A DNA stretch of 64,000 bases, from contig NZ_FQWT01000002.1 in the NCBI RefSeq assembly GCF_900129755.1, positions 744,001 to 808,000 of the forward strand, in the 5' to 3' direction. Source of the DNA: Chryseobacterium oranimense. GTDB lineage: Bacteria > Bacteroidota > Bacteroidia > Flavobacteriales > Weeksellaceae. The first letter of the stretch is position 1. Each line of letters starts with the position of its first letter. The notes beneath the pieces were generated by a model. The model did no database searches, had not been told where the DNA came from, and saw nothing but the letters and a program-made list of their open reading frames with translations. Of this stretch, positions 32,767 through 41,325 are shown one piece after another. The position numbers were made by a program, and so were the translations under genes.

Positions 32767-34149
32767 ATGTCATTAATTAAATCTATTTCAGGGATCAGAG
32801 GGACAATAGGAGGAAAAGTAAATGATAACTTGACCCCTTTGGATGTGGTGAAATTTGCTTCCGCATTCGGAACGTGGCTTCAGAATACACAAAATAAAAA
32901 GAATCTAACCCTGGTTATAGGAAGAGACGCCAGAATTTCAGGGGAAATGGTTTCTTCGCTCGTAACTGCGACCTTGCAGGGATTGGGAATCAATGTGGTG
33001 GATCTGGGACTTTCTACAACACCAACGGTAGAAATAATGGTTCCGGAACTTAAAGCAGACGGAGGAATTATCCTGACAGCTTCTCACAATCCTAAGCAAT
33101 GGAATGCCCTTAAACTATTGAATGCTAAAGGAGAATTCATCAGCGGGGAAAATGGTGCTGAAGTATTGGCTCTGGCGGAAAGCGAAGACTTCAATTATGC
33201 TGAAGTGGATGATCTAGGAAAGTACGAAACCAGAAATGATGCCTTTGATATCCATATCCAGCAGATCCTTGATTTACCGATGGTAGATGTTGAAGCCATT
33301 AAAGCCAAAAAATTCAAAATAGTTCTGGACGCTGTCAACTCTACAGGAGGAATAGCAATCCCGATGCTTCTGGATAAACTGGGCTGCGAAACAGTAAAAT
33401 TATACTGTGAACCCAACGGACAGTTTCCACACAACCCTGAGCCTTTAAAAGAACATTTGGGAGATATCTGTGAGCTTGTAAAAAAAGAAAATGCAGATTT
33501 AGGAATCGTTGTAGACCCGGATGTGGACAGACTGGCATTAATTGATGAAAAAGGGGAGATGTTCGGCGAAGAATATACCTTAGTTGCAGTAGCAGATTAT
33601 CTGTTAAAGCATAAAAAAGGAACTGCAATTTCCAATCTTTCTTCAAGCCGTGCCTTAAGAGATGTTGCAAGGAGCCACGATTCAGAATACTTTGCCAGCG
33701 CCGTGGGAGAAGTAAACGTAGTAAACCTGATGAAAGAGAAAAATGCAGTAATCGGCGGTGAAGGAAACGGAGGAATTATCTATCCTGATCTTCATTACGG
33801 AAGAGATTCTTTAGTAGGTGCCGCTTTGTTCTTAACCCATTTGGCAAAAGAAAACAAAACAGTATCCGAATTAAGAGCCGGATATCCGGAGTATTTCATG
33901 GGTAAAAAGAAAATAGAATTAACACCGGAGATCAATGTAGATGATATCTTAGCCAAAATGGAAAAAGAATACCAGAATGAAGAAGTTTCAACGGTAGATG
34001 GGGTAAAAATTGATTTCGAAAAGAACTGGGTTCACCTGAGAAAATCAAATACGGAACCGATCATCAGAATTTATACAGAGGCTCATTCACAGGAAGAAGC
34101 AGACAAACTTGGGGATGATATTATAGCTAAAATTAAAAGTTTAATCTAA
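32767..34149 (+). CDS. glmM: phosphoglucosamine mutase GlmM
   Basis: The 460-residue alpha-D-phosphohexomutase carries SGIRGTIGG near the start and the phosphoserine loop TASHNP (104-109, Ser106). The metal-binding loop DPDVDRLAL lies near 245, a GEGNGG sugar-binding loop near 335, and the phosphate-binding RKSNTEPIIRIYTEA near the end. In Bacteroidota such proteins convert glucosamine-6-phosphate to glucosamine-1-phosphate for peptidoglycan and LPS precursors. A phosphomannomutase role is the main alternative. It is followed by a terminator. Confidence 0.9.
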   Translation: MSLIKSISGIRGTIGGKVNDNLTPLDVVKFASAFGTWLQNTQNKKNLTLVIGRDARISGEMVSSLVTATLQGLGINVVDLGLSTTPTVEIMVPELKADGGIILTASHNPKQWNALKLLNAKGEFISGENGAEVLALAESEDFNYAEVDDLGKYETRNDAFDIHIQQILDLPMVDVEAIKAKKFKIVLDAVNSTGGIAIPMLLDKLGCETVKLYCEPNGQFPHNPEPLKEHLGDICELVKKENADLGIVVDPDVDRLALIDEKGEMFGEEYTLVAVADYLLKHKKGTAISNLSSSRALRDVARSHDSEYFASAVGEVNVVNLMKEKNAVIGGEGNGGIIYPDLHYGRDSLVGAALFLTHLAKENKTVSELRAGYPEYFMGKKKIELTPEINVDDILAKMEKEYQNEEVSTVDGVKIDFEKNWVHLRKSNTEPIIRIYTEAHSQEEADKLGDDIIAKIKSLI

Positions 34150-34159
34150 AATAAAACAG

Positions 34160-34189
34160 GAACGGAGCAGAAATGTTCCGTTCTTTTTT
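34160..34189 (+). terminator. terminator after glmM
   Basis: GAACGGA (34160-34166) pairs with TCCGTTC (34177-34183), followed by six T. It overlaps a possible upstream start of the next gene and argues for the later ATG. Confidence 0.75.
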
Positions 34190-34196
34190 CTTACAG

Positions 34197-34784
34197 ATGT
34201 TTGAGCATATACAAAACAGATTTCACTTACCGAAAGGGGAATGGCGGAAATTTCTAAGCTGCTTTGAGCGCATTGAAGTTCCAGCCAGAACTTTACTTTT
34301 AAAGGAAAATGAAATTTCAGACAGTGCCTACTATATTGAAAAAGGGATCGCGAGGGCCTGGTACAACAATGACGGGAAAGATGTGACCTTCCAGTTCTTT
34401 ATGGAAAACACGATGTTCTCATCCCTTGAAAGCTTCAGGAAAGGCCTGCCAAGTATGGTTTCCTTCGAAACCATAGAGCCATGCATTTTATGGAAGATCA
34501 ATAAAGCAGATGCAGAGGCTGTTTTAGCTGAGGTATATGAAGATCCTGAGCTGAGAACCCAATTCATGGATGCTCTCTTTGAAAGGATATTCGACTACAT
34601 GAAACATTTTTTCTCATTTATAAAGGATACTCCCAAACAGCGCTATCTCAGTCTTGCCAGAGAACGTCCGGAAATCATTAGAAGAATTCCGCAGCATTAT
34701 ATTGCTTCCTACCTGGGAATTACCACGGTACATCTTAGCCGTATCAAAAGTGCCATCTTAAAAGAGGATGCTTTAAAAAAGTAA
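34197..34784 (+). CDS. Crp/Fnr-family transcriptional regulator
   Basis: The ATG at 34197 gives 195 residues; an earlier in-frame ATG at 34173 lies in the terminator hairpin of glmM. A cyclic-nucleotide-binding-like beta roll spans about 20-110 (LLLKENEISDSAYYIEKGIARAWYNNDGK, FQFFMENTMFSSLESF). A short helical end follows, with YIASYLGITTVHLSRIKSAI at about 165-185 as the DNA-reading helices. The ligand is unknown. Its place 76 bases before a quinone-oxidoreductase-type gene suggests that it controls that gene. Confidence 0.9.
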   Translation: MFEHIQNRFHLPKGEWRKFLSCFERIEVPARTLLLKENEISDSAYYIEKGIARAWYNNDGKDVTFQFFMENTMFSSLESFRKGLPSMVSFETIEPCILWKINKADAEAVLAEVYEDPELRTQFMDALFERIFDYMKHFFSFIKDTPKQRYLSLARERPEIIRRIPQHYIASYLGITTVHLSRIKSAILKEDALKK

Positions 34785-34860
34785 TCAATACAACAACTGA
34801 TAACAAATGTTATTGCACTGCAGACTGCTCTCATCCTAATTTTGTATAAAAATTTAAATA

Positions 34861-35832
34861 ATGAAAGCAGCAGTTGTATTTGAAAAAGGAAATAATCCTC
34901 AATATGCAGAGTTTCCGGATCCGGAAATCCCTAAAGAAAATGAAGTGCAGGTAACAGTAAAAGCAGCTTCAATTAAAAACCTTGACAGAGCTATTGCAGG
35001 CGGAAACCATTATTCCGTCAGCAGCGAAAAACATCAGCCGAAAATTATAGGAACAGATGGAGCCGGATATCTTAGCAATGGTCAGAAAGTGTATTTTTTC
35101 AGTAAGAAAGGGACCGCCGCAGCGAAAGTCAATGTGGAAAAAGGATTTACTATCCCCGTACCGGAAGAGCTGGACTTTATTACCGCCGCCGCATTGCCCA
35201 ATGCCGTAATGGGATCTGCGATGGGACTGAAGTTCAAAGCAGGGATGAAACCTGGCGATACTGTTTTAATCAATGGAGCAACCGGGGTTACAGGAAAAAT
35301 TGCCGTTCAGGTGGCCAGATTGTATGGTGCCAAAAAAATTATTGCCACAGGCAGAAACGAAGAATCCTTACAATTACTTCTTACACTGGGAGCAGATGAG
35401 GTGGTTTCTTTAAAACAACCCGATGAAGATTTTAAAACAAAAATTAAAGAAATTCACAGCGAAACCCCTGTTGATATTATTTTGGATTACCTGTGGGGAC
35501 ATTCCGTAGAGATGATACTGAATACTTTGAAAGGAAACGGAACATTTTCTCACAAAACCAGATTGGTTTCTGTAGGAGGAATGAGCGGGGATATCATTCA
35601 GCTGTCTTCACAGATTCTGAGGGGAACAGATATTCAGATCTCGGGCTCCGGATTGGGAAGCTGGACAAAAGAAGAAACCCATCTCCTGTTTACGGAAATC
35701 ATCCCCGAAATGTTTCAGGCAGCAGTAGCCGGTAGCATTCAGATAGATACAGAAACGGCAGACATCAAGGATGTAGAGGCAGTCTGGAATGCCGAAATTC
35801 CGGCTGGAAAAAGACTTGTTCTGACTATTTAA
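34861..35832 (+). CDS. zinc-type alcohol dehydrogenase-like/quinone oxidoreductase (MDR family)
   Basis: The 323-residue MDR protein has a GroES-like N-terminal half (VTVKAASIKNLDRAIAGG) and a Rossmann half with the NADPH loop LINGATGVTGKIAVQVA near 138-154, then KKIIATGRNEESL. The zinc-ligand cysteines of true alcohol dehydrogenases are absent, so it is probably an NADPH:quinone/enone reductase. It follows the Crp-type regulator on the same strand. Confidence 0.88.
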   Translation: MKAAVVFEKGNNPQYAEFPDPEIPKENEVQVTVKAASIKNLDRAIAGGNHYSVSSEKHQPKIIGTDGAGYLSNGQKVYFFSKKGTAAAKVNVEKGFTIPVPEELDFITAAALPNAVMGSAMGLKFKAGMKPGDTVLINGATGVTGKIAVQVARLYGAKKIIATGRNEESLQLLLTLGADEVVSLKQPDEDFKTKIKEIHSETPVDIILDYLWGHSVEMILNTLKGNGTFSHKTRLVSVGGMSGDIIQLSSQILRGTDIQISGSGLGSWTKEETHLLFTEIIPEMFQAAVAGSIQIDTETADIKDVEAVWNAEIPAGKRLVLTI

Positions 35833-36039
35833 CCACAATTTCACTTTTTTATCCACAATCCTTTTATCTCTTTTCTTTTTTTACTATCTTTAATATAGAA
35901 ATTTATGAAAAATTAATTCAAAAAAAAGTTGCAACTTTGCATAAACATTTGAATTTCAGTTTCAGAAGTTATTATTAATTAAAAAGTTTGCCGAGGTTTG
36001 TAAGCATATTCAGACATCTGGCCGACGAAGACGACACTA

Positions 36040-37422
36040 TTGGAAGAGTATTTTGGAAATGAACTTGTAAAAAAGTTCGAGGAAATGATGGAAAACAATG
36101 ATGAATTCTACTTCGACACCGAAGAGCTGGAAGATATTATTGTTTATTATTTGGAGCTGGGAGATTTTAACTACGCAGACAATGCTGTTAATTATGGCCT
36201 TAAGCTTCACCCGAATTCATTGGATATCAAGATCAAAAGACTTGAAATTCTTCTGGAATGGGAAGATTATAATACGGCAAAAGAACTCATAGACGAGCTG
36301 AAAGGCTCATCTATGGAAAATACAGACTTTATGGTCTGCTATGCCAAGTATTATTCGAACCTGGGAAATCCCAGAAAAGCCATTGACATCTGCAAAAAAG
36401 CATTAGAACTGAAAGAAGAAGAAAACTTCCTTCACAACTTTATTGCAGACGAATATGTAAACTTGGGAGATCCCTTTAACGCTCTTAAGCACTACAGAAA
36501 AGCCCTGAAAGAAGATCCTACGGACGAATATTCGCTTGAAAACTGTATGATCTGCTTCAGCGACCTGAATAAGAGTGAAGAGGCTATTGCCTTTCTTAAT
36601 GAATATTTAGATGAATTTGCCTATTCTGAAACCGCTTGGTTCGAGTACGGACAGTTTTACTTTAACAGAAAGAACTACGAAGAAGCCATAAAAGGATATG
36701 ATTACCTGCTGGCGATCAATTCAAGTTCTGTAGGAGTATATGCTAACAAAGCAGCGTGTTATGAAGCTCTTGGGCAGTACCAGAAAGCCGTGGAAGTATA
36801 TGAGGAAATGCTTGAGCTTGAATATACCAAAGCATTTACATTTTATAAGATAGGATTGTGCTACAAAGCACAGAAGCAGTCTATAATGGCCCTGAATGCA
36901 TTTCAGAAATCACTGAGAGAAGATCCTCAGTTTTATCTGTCCATGATGGAACAGTCTTACCTGTATGAAGAAATGGGCGGTATGAAAGAAGCACTGCATT
37001 TTGCCAAAGAAGCCACCCAGCTTAATGACAGCAACCTTGACTATCAGAAAAGACTGGCCTTCCTGTTCATCGATTCCGGAAAATTTGAAGAAAGCCTTGG
37101 CTGTCTTAAAAAACTGGTAGATGCAGAGCCTTCACGATTTTACAACTGGTATGCCTATTCGGAAGTACTGATGCTTCTGGGAGAATATGAAGAAGCTGTG
37201 ACTATTCTGGATAAAGCCATCAAAGTGCACAACAGAGCAGAGCTTTATTATCAGCTTAGCAACTGCTATTTCAACCTGAGAAATCCGGAAAAAGGAGCCG
37301 AATCTCTTCAGAAGGCTTTAAATATCGATTCTTCCCTGGCCACGGATATGCAGAAAAAGTATCCTTTCATTAAGGATGAGGTGAAGAAAGTAAAAGCTAA
37401 AGTAAAAAAGAAGAATTCTTAA
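36040..37422 (+). CDS. tetratricopeptide repeat protein
   Basis: The 460-residue protein is almost wholly TPR: at least ten units, such as YYLELGDFNYADNAVNYGLKLHP, AKYYSNLGNPRKAIDICKKALEL, ADEYVNLGDPFNALKHYRKALK and NKAACYEALGQYQKAVEVYEEML. There is no signal peptide. The start is TTG; the next in-frame ATG (36088) would remove the acidic first helix. Such cytoplasmic TPR proteins are scaffolds; the partner is unknown. It ends in a Lys-rich tail and a strong terminator. Confidence 0.82.
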   Translation: MEEYFGNELVKKFEEMMENNDEFYFDTEELEDIIVYYLELGDFNYADNAVNYGLKLHPNSLDIKIKRLEILLEWEDYNTAKELIDELKGSSMENTDFMVCYAKYYSNLGNPRKAIDICKKALELKEEENFLHNFIADEYVNLGDPFNALKHYRKALKEDPTDEYSLENCMICFSDLNKSEEAIAFLNEYLDEFAYSETAWFEYGQFYFNRKNYEEAIKGYDYLLAINSSSVGVYANKAACYEALGQYQKAVEVYEEMLELEYTKAFTFYKIGLCYKAQKQSIMALNAFQKSLREDPQFYLSMMEQSYLYEEMGGMKEALHFAKEATQLNDSNLDYQKRLAFLFIDSGKFEESLGCLKKLVDAEPSRFYNWYAYSEVLMLLGEYEEAVTILDKAIKVHNRAELYYQLSNCYFNLRNPEKGAESLQKALNIDSSLATDMQKKYPFIKDEVKKVKAKVKKKNS

Positions 37423-37446
37423 ATGGTTTAATTTACCATCATAAAT

Positions 37447-37476
37447 AAAAAATCCTGCAGCGATGCAGGATTTTTT
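37447..37476. terminator. bidirectional terminator
   Basis: A 13-bp perfect stem with a GCGA loop (37460-37463), flanked by A and T runs, separates the TPR gene from the converging lipoprotein gene. Confidence 0.9.
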
Positions 37477-37479
37477 ATT

Positions 37480-38337
37480 TTAATAATTATATTCGTAGGT
37501 ATAAATTTCAGGTTGAGAGGGGCTCGGAACTCCATTCAGATCGGTAGGCTGTCTGCTTTCGTAAATAGGATAACCACTTGAACTAAAAGTAGTCGTAAAC
37601 TTGTAAGCTGAGTAACCGCTTCCGCTTCCACCGGAATAGGTATATGTTGTATTTTCTTTATAACCGCTTAAGTTATTTTTTAAATTGGAAAATAGGTAGG
37701 ATACTCCGTCACTCATATCACCATTATATATGATCTTATCAAAGCCTTTTACATTTTTAAAAGGATAGTTTTTATCGGTATAAGTATAAGCCGCTGTTTG
37801 ATTATAATTGGTAATAATTCCATTGCTGGTTCCTGAGCCACTTCCCGCAGCACTGATCAGATTCCCGCCATTGTAGTTATATACGTGGTTAATCGTATAA
37901 TTGGTGTTAGTACTGATAACCTGTCTTTTTACATTGATTTGGTTGGCATTTATATGGGTATATGTATGGATTACAGTATATTCCGTTACCCCTGAAGCTG
38001 AATATTCCTTATTAGTAGCTGAGGTCATCAGGTTATTCGTATATCCGTATTCTGTGGCAGACTGAAGGATGTTGCCTTCATAGAATTTAATATTGGCAAT
38101 ATTATCACCACTATAAGTAAATACAATCTTGTTACCGGAGTTATTATTACTTGTAATATTTAAGATTTTAGTCCCATCATAATTGATTTTCATGTTTTCG
38201 CCATCAACACTCATTTTCACGGGAAGGATAACATTTTGTGTGGACGGATTGCTGTTGTCTACTGTATTATCATCGTCGTCAGAACCACAAGATAGTGTAA
38301 GTAAGGCCATTGAGCCCAAAAGAATAATTTTTTTCAT
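37480..38337 (-). CDS. surface-exposed lipoprotein of unknown function
   Basis: The 285-residue protein has a signal peptide with lipobox LTLS-C (Cys17), followed directly by GSDDDDN. This acidic stretch after the Cys resembles the Bacteroidota lipoprotein export signal that sends lipoproteins to the cell surface. The rest is rich in Tyr, Asn, Ser, Thr and Gly with alternating strands (IVFTYSGDNIANIKFYEG, YTYSGGSGSGYSAYKF), like an RHS/YD-type beta-sheet. The function is unknown. A minus-strand -7 element lies at 38358-38365. Confidence 0.78.
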   Translation of the reverse strand: MKKIILLGSMALLTLSCGSDDDDNTVDNSNPSTQNVILPVKMSVDGENMKINYDGTKILNITSNNNSGNKIVFTYSGDNIANIKFYEGNILQSATEYGYTNNLMTSATNKEYSASGVTEYTVIHTYTHINANQINVKRQVISTNTNYTINHVYNYNGGNLISAAGSGSGTSNGIITNYNQTAAYTYTDKNYPFKNVKGFDKIIYNGDMSDGVSYLFSNLKNNLSGYKENTTYTYSGGSGSGYSAYKFTTTFSSSGYPIYESRQPTDLNGVPSPSQPEIYTYEYNY

Positions 38338-38357
38338 GATTTATAAATTAAAGAGCC

Positions 38358-38365
38358 CAAAGATA
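38358..38365 (-). promoter_or_regulatory. -7 promoter element (TATCTTTG) of the lipoprotein gene
   Basis: The minus strand reads TATCTTTG, 20 bases before the start codon. Confidence 0.5.
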
Positions 38366-38390
38366 TATTTTTTTTCTACAAATCAAAATT

Positions 38391-39272
38391 TTATTTTTTG
38401 GGTTTAGACCTTAAAAAAATCAGTCCTCCGATAATAACTGCTGCGCCTACAAACTGTAAAAAACTCAGCTTTTCGCCATCCAGAAAACCCCAGATGATAG
38501 CAACGATAGGCATCAGCAAGGTTACTGTTGAAGCAAACAGCGGAGTAGATACCTTTAATAAACGGTAATTCAGTGTCATAGCCAATCCGGTTCCAAAGAT
38601 GGATAACAGGCTTACAAACATCAGCCCCAGCATATTATCTTCATTAAAGGAGAATGTTGAAAAGAATCCCGTGAATGCCAAAGCAACAACAGAAGGGAAA
38701 AATAGAACAAATGAGAAAACAAATGCCGATAAAATCGTAGAAGAAACTTCCATAAGTTTAGATTTCACCGTTGTGGTACTCATTGCATAGCACAATGTAG
38801 CCAATAACAGCAGTAATATAGGAATCAGCTTGAATTTCCCACCCTCGCCATCACCGCCAAAGGCCAGTAAACAGACCCCTGCAAAGCTTATTAATGTTCC
38901 GACGATCTGTTTCTTTGTTGTTTCGAACTTCCATACCAGCCCGCCTACAATGATTACAAAAATTGGCATCATGGAATTGATGATTCCCGCAATGCTGCTG
39001 CTTACTTCCGTTTCTGCAATCGGAAAAAGGAACATAGGAATGAAATTTCCTGTAAATGCAGCCATAATAAGCCATTTCAAATGCTTTTTAGGGAAAAGTT
39101 TATATTTTGAAATCGCAACAGGCATCAAAATAATACCGGCAATCAATACCCTTAGTGCTCCCACCTGATAAGGACTGAAATGTTCAAGGGACTTCTTGAT
39201 CAGGATAAAAGAAGAACCCCAGATCAGGGTTAATACAATCAGGAGAATCCATTTTTCTTTATTGGCGTTCAT
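38391..39272 (-). CDS. EamA/DMT-family transporter
   Basis: The 293-residue protein has about ten membrane segments in two repeated EamA halves. The first opens with LIVLTLIWGSSFILIKKSLEHFSPYQVGALR, and the second carries ALCYAMSTTTVKSKL and VTLLMPIVAIIWGFLDGEKLSFLQFVGAAVIIGG. Such proteins export or import small metabolites across the inner membrane; the substrate is unknown. Its start overlaps the end of aat by 14 bases. Confidence 0.9.
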   Translation of the reverse strand: MNANKEKWILLIVLTLIWGSSFILIKKSLEHFSPYQVGALRVLIAGIILMPVAISKYKLFPKKHLKWLIMAAFTGNFIPMFLFPIAETEVSSSIAGIINSMMPIFVIIVGGLVWKFETTKKQIVGTLISFAGVCLLAFGGDGEGGKFKLIPILLLLLATLCYAMSTTTVKSKLMEVSSTILSAFVFSFVLFFPSVVALAFTGFFSTFSFNEDNMLGLMFVSLLSIFGTGLAMTLNYRLLKVSTPLFASTVTLLMPIVAIIWGFLDGEKLSFLQFVGAAVIIGGLIFLRSKPKK

Positions 39273-39912
39273 TATTTTTGTGTAAGATTTTTAAAAATTC
39301 TTTTTTGGGAATCATTCTGGCGCCCAGGCTTTCAAGGTGTTCGGTATGAGATTGACAATCAATAAGATCTAGGGTGTTTCTGTTTTTTTCTACAAATTGA
39401 ATAAAGCCGGCTTTGGAAGCATTGCTTACTTTGGCAAACATACTTTCCCCACAGAAAACATTTCCAATCTGAAGACCGTAAAACCCGCCGACTAATTCTC
39501 CGTCCTGCCACACTTCAATGCTTTTGGCAAGGCCATATTCGTGAAGCTTGATAAAAGATTCCATCAGTTCATCCGAAAGCCAGGTTCCCGTTTGTCCTTT
39601 TCTGCTCGCCTGCTGGCAATTCAGGATCACTTCCCTGAAATTTTTGTTTTCCGAAAAAGTAAAAATACCTCTGTTCAGGATTTTCCGCATCGATTTGGAA
39701 ACTTTTATTTCATCAGGAAACAGGACGAATCTTGGGTCCGGACACCACCATAATATTTCCTCTCCCGGATTATACCATGGAAAGATTCCCAGCTGATAAG
39801 CAAACCAAATACGCTCTATGGAAAGATCTCCTCCAAAAGCAACCAGCCCTTCATGACCGTCATAAAGCTCAGGATCAGGGAATGAAATCTCGTTTTCGTC
39901 TAATCGGACCAT
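39259..39912 (-). CDS. aat: leucyl/phenylalanyl-tRNA--protein transferase
   Basis: The 217-residue enzyme has GLVAFGGDLSIERI near 23-36, FPWYNPGEEILWWCPDPRFVL near 44-64, and GGFYGLQIGNVFCGESMF near 141-158. These are the conserved Aat blocks. It adds Leu or Phe to proteins with N-terminal Arg or Lys, marking them for ClpAP under the N-degron rule. It is slightly shorter than the E. coli enzyme but complete. It is coupled to the transporter gene downstream. Confidence 0.94.
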   Translation of the reverse strand: MVRLDENEISFPDPELYDGHEGLVAFGGDLSIERIWFAYQLGIFPWYNPGEEILWWCPDPRFVLFPDEIKVSKSMRKILNRGIFTFSENKNFREVILNCQQASRKGQTGTWLSDELMESFIKLHEYGLAKSIEVWQDGELVGGFYGLQIGNVFCGESMFAKVSNASKAGFIQFVEKNRNTLDLIDCQSHTEHLESLGARMIPKKEFLKILHKNNERQ

Positions 39913-39973
39913 TTTTTTGGAAAAAAAATCCCACTTGAGAAAGCAGGATTTATATTGGATCTTAATTTTTTAA

Positions 39974-40351
39974 TTAAAAAGGTAAATCGTCATCATCATC
40001 TCCAGCGAAAGGATTTTCATTGGAAACCGGAGAAGCAGATTGGGACGGGGAAGCTTGTGTAGGCTCAGATCCGTTATCCATAACCTTCTCTACTCTCCAT
40101 CCTGTAATAGAGTTGAAATATTTGGTTTCGCCCTGTGGAGAAACCCATTCTCTACCTCTGATGTTGATTCCCACCTTTACAGTCTCACCTTCTCTAAGGT
40201 TATCTAATAAACTGATCTTATCAGACAAAAATTCTATGTTTATCGGCTGTGGATACTGTTCCTGAGTTAAAATAACCATTTCTCTCTTTTGAAAGCCACT
40301 TGCAAATGTCTGAGCATCAAAAAGTTTCTTTACCGTTCCTTGTAATTCCAT
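39974..40351 (-). CDS. DUF3127 protein with an SSB-like C-terminal tip
   Basis: The 125-residue protein has an OB-like beta domain at 1-90 (MELQGTVKKLFDAQTFASGFQKREMVI, VGINIRGREWVSPQGETKYFNSITGWRVE). A disordered Ser/Pro/Gln linker follows, then the end GDDDDDLPF. The layout copies bacterial single-stranded DNA-binding protein: OB fold, linker, and an acidic tip ending in Pro-Phe. The Pfam family is DUF3127 by my reading. Nucleic acid binding and partner recruitment through the tip are inferences. Confidence 0.8.
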   Translation of the reverse strand: MELQGTVKKLFDAQTFASGFQKREMVILTQEQYPQPINIEFLSDKISLLDNLREGETVKVGINIRGREWVSPQGETKYFNSITGWRVEKVMDNGSEPTQASPSQSASPVSNENPFAGDDDDDLPF

Positions 40352-40448
40352 ATTGTAATTATTAACGTTGTAAAAGTAAGAAAATGAAATGTAATAATAG
40401 AGGGGGCGGAAAAAAAATGTGTGAATTTTAATTTTTTTTTCTCAAAAG

Positions 40449-40479
40449 TTTGGAGAGAAGGGAAAAAGTCCTATATTTG
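40449..40479 (+). promoter_or_regulatory. promoter of the tRNA-Leu/Gly/Leu cluster
   Basis: TTTG at 40449-40452, 19 bases, then TATATTTG at 40472-40479 is a textbook Bacteroidota promoter. It lies 44 bases before the first tRNA. Confidence 0.75.
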
Positions 40480-40523
40480 CACTCACAAAAACGAAACAAG
40501 TTCTTTAAAATAACAACAAACCA

Positions 40524-40605
40524 GCGGATGTGGTGTAATTGGTAGCCACGCCAGACTTAGGATCTGGTGCCGTGAGGCGTGGGGGTTCGAGTCCCTTCAT
40601 CCGCA
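40524..40605 (+). tRNA. tRNA-Leu (UAG), copy 1
   Basis: The 82-nt class II tRNA has acceptor GCGGATG pairing with CATCCGC, a CCAGA/TCTGG anticodon stem with TAG at 40558-40560, a long variable arm, and GGTTCGAGTCC in the T arm. The CCA end is not encoded. An identical copy lies at 40952-41033. Confidence 0.95.
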
Positions 40606-40609
40606 CTAT

Positions 40610-40682
40610 GCGAAAATAGCTCAGCTGGTAGAGCACAACCTTGCCAAGGTTGGGGTCGCGGGTTCGAATCCCGTTTTTCGCT
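40610..40682 (+). tRNA. tRNA-Gly (GCC)
   Basis: Acceptor GCGAAAA pairs with TTTTCGC. The anticodon loop is CTTGCCAA with GCC at 40643-40645, and the T arm has GGGTTCGAATCCC. An encoded CCA follows at 40683-40685. Confidence 0.95.
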
Positions 40683-40691
40683 CCACACCAT

Positions 40692-40775
40692 GCCCTGGTG
40701 GTGGAACTGGTAGACACGCAGGACTTAAAATCCTGTGCCTCTTTTGGCGTGCGGGTTCAAGTCCCGCCCGGGGTA
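40692..40775 (+). tRNA. tRNA-Leu (UAA)
   Basis: The 84-nt class II tRNA has acceptor GCCCTGG pairing with CCGGGGT (two wobble pairs), a CAGGA/TCCTG anticodon stem with TAA at 40726-40728, a long variable arm, and T arm GCGGGTTCAAGTCCCGC. Confidence 0.95.
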
Positions 40776-40776
40776 C

Positions 40777-40816
40777 TAAAACTCTCTGTTGATCTCAACG
40801 GAGAGTTTTTTAGTTT
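40777..40816 (+). terminator. terminator of the first tRNA cluster
   Basis: AAAACTCTCTGTT pairs with AACGGAGAGTTTT with one wobble, followed by a T run. Confidence 0.85.
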
Positions 40817-40900
40817 TAAAAGGTTTGTAAAAGCTGTTTATTTATTCAGTTTTTTGTACGTTTTTATATCTTTAGGTTCTTATTTTAAAGCAAAATGTTT

Positions 40901-40908
40901 TATATTTG
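40901..40908 (+). promoter_or_regulatory. -7 promoter element (TATATTTG) of the second tRNA-Leu (UAG)
   Basis: TATATTTG is identical to the -7 box of the first cluster and has nearly the same distance to its tRNA. Confidence 0.6.
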
Positions 40909-40951
40909 TAACCACAAAAAGATACAGTTCTTATATAAAAAGAAACAACCA

Positions 40952-41033
40952 GCGGATGTGGTGTAATTGGTAGCCACGCCAGACTTAGGATCTGGTGCCG
41001 TGAGGCGTGGGGGTTCGAGTCCCTTCATCCGCA
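40952..41033 (+). tRNA. tRNA-Leu (UAG), copy 2
   Basis: This is base-for-base the same 82-nt tRNA as at 40524-40605, with the anticodon TAG at 40986-40988. Here a CCA follows directly at 41034-41036. It has its own promoter element and terminator. Confidence 0.95.
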
Positions 41034-41044
41034 CCATGCAAGAC

Positions 41045-41080
41045 AACTCTCTATTGAACTTCAATGGAGAGTTTTTTATT
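41045..41080 (+). terminator. terminator of the second tRNA-Leu (UAG)
   Basis: AACTCTC (41045-41051) pairs with GAGAGTT (41067-41073), with further pairs inside and a T run after. It is a near copy of the terminator after the first cluster. Confidence 0.85.
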
Positions 41081-41297
41081 TTATACCATAGTAAATATTC
41101 AGTAAAACCGCCTTTTCATCAAATCAATCAAAGATTGACTCCTTCTTTACACCTTTAAACTGGCCAGGCATGATATTAACCTTGCGTAAGAAAATGCAGT
41201 TCTGTTTAGGCAGAAAACGATAAGATTAATATTTGCATCCAATCTGTACCCAAAATAATATTAACTTCTGTATCTGTATCCTTAAATAGATACCCTA

Positions 41298-41305
41298 TAA
41301 CTTTG
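41298..41305 (+). promoter_or_regulatory. -7 promoter element (TAACTTTG)
   Basis: TAACTTTG lies 20 bases before the ATG of the 122-residue unknown gene. Confidence 0.45.
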
Positions 41306-41325
41306 TTATACTAAAACAGGATATT

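Noticed and set aside
40505..40717. Minus-strand frame across the tRNA genes
   Set aside because: It runs through three tRNA genes whose folds are complete; it is not a protein gene.
40641..41158. Plus-strand frames across the tRNA genes
   Set aside because: They are built from tRNA sequence and terminator hairpins.
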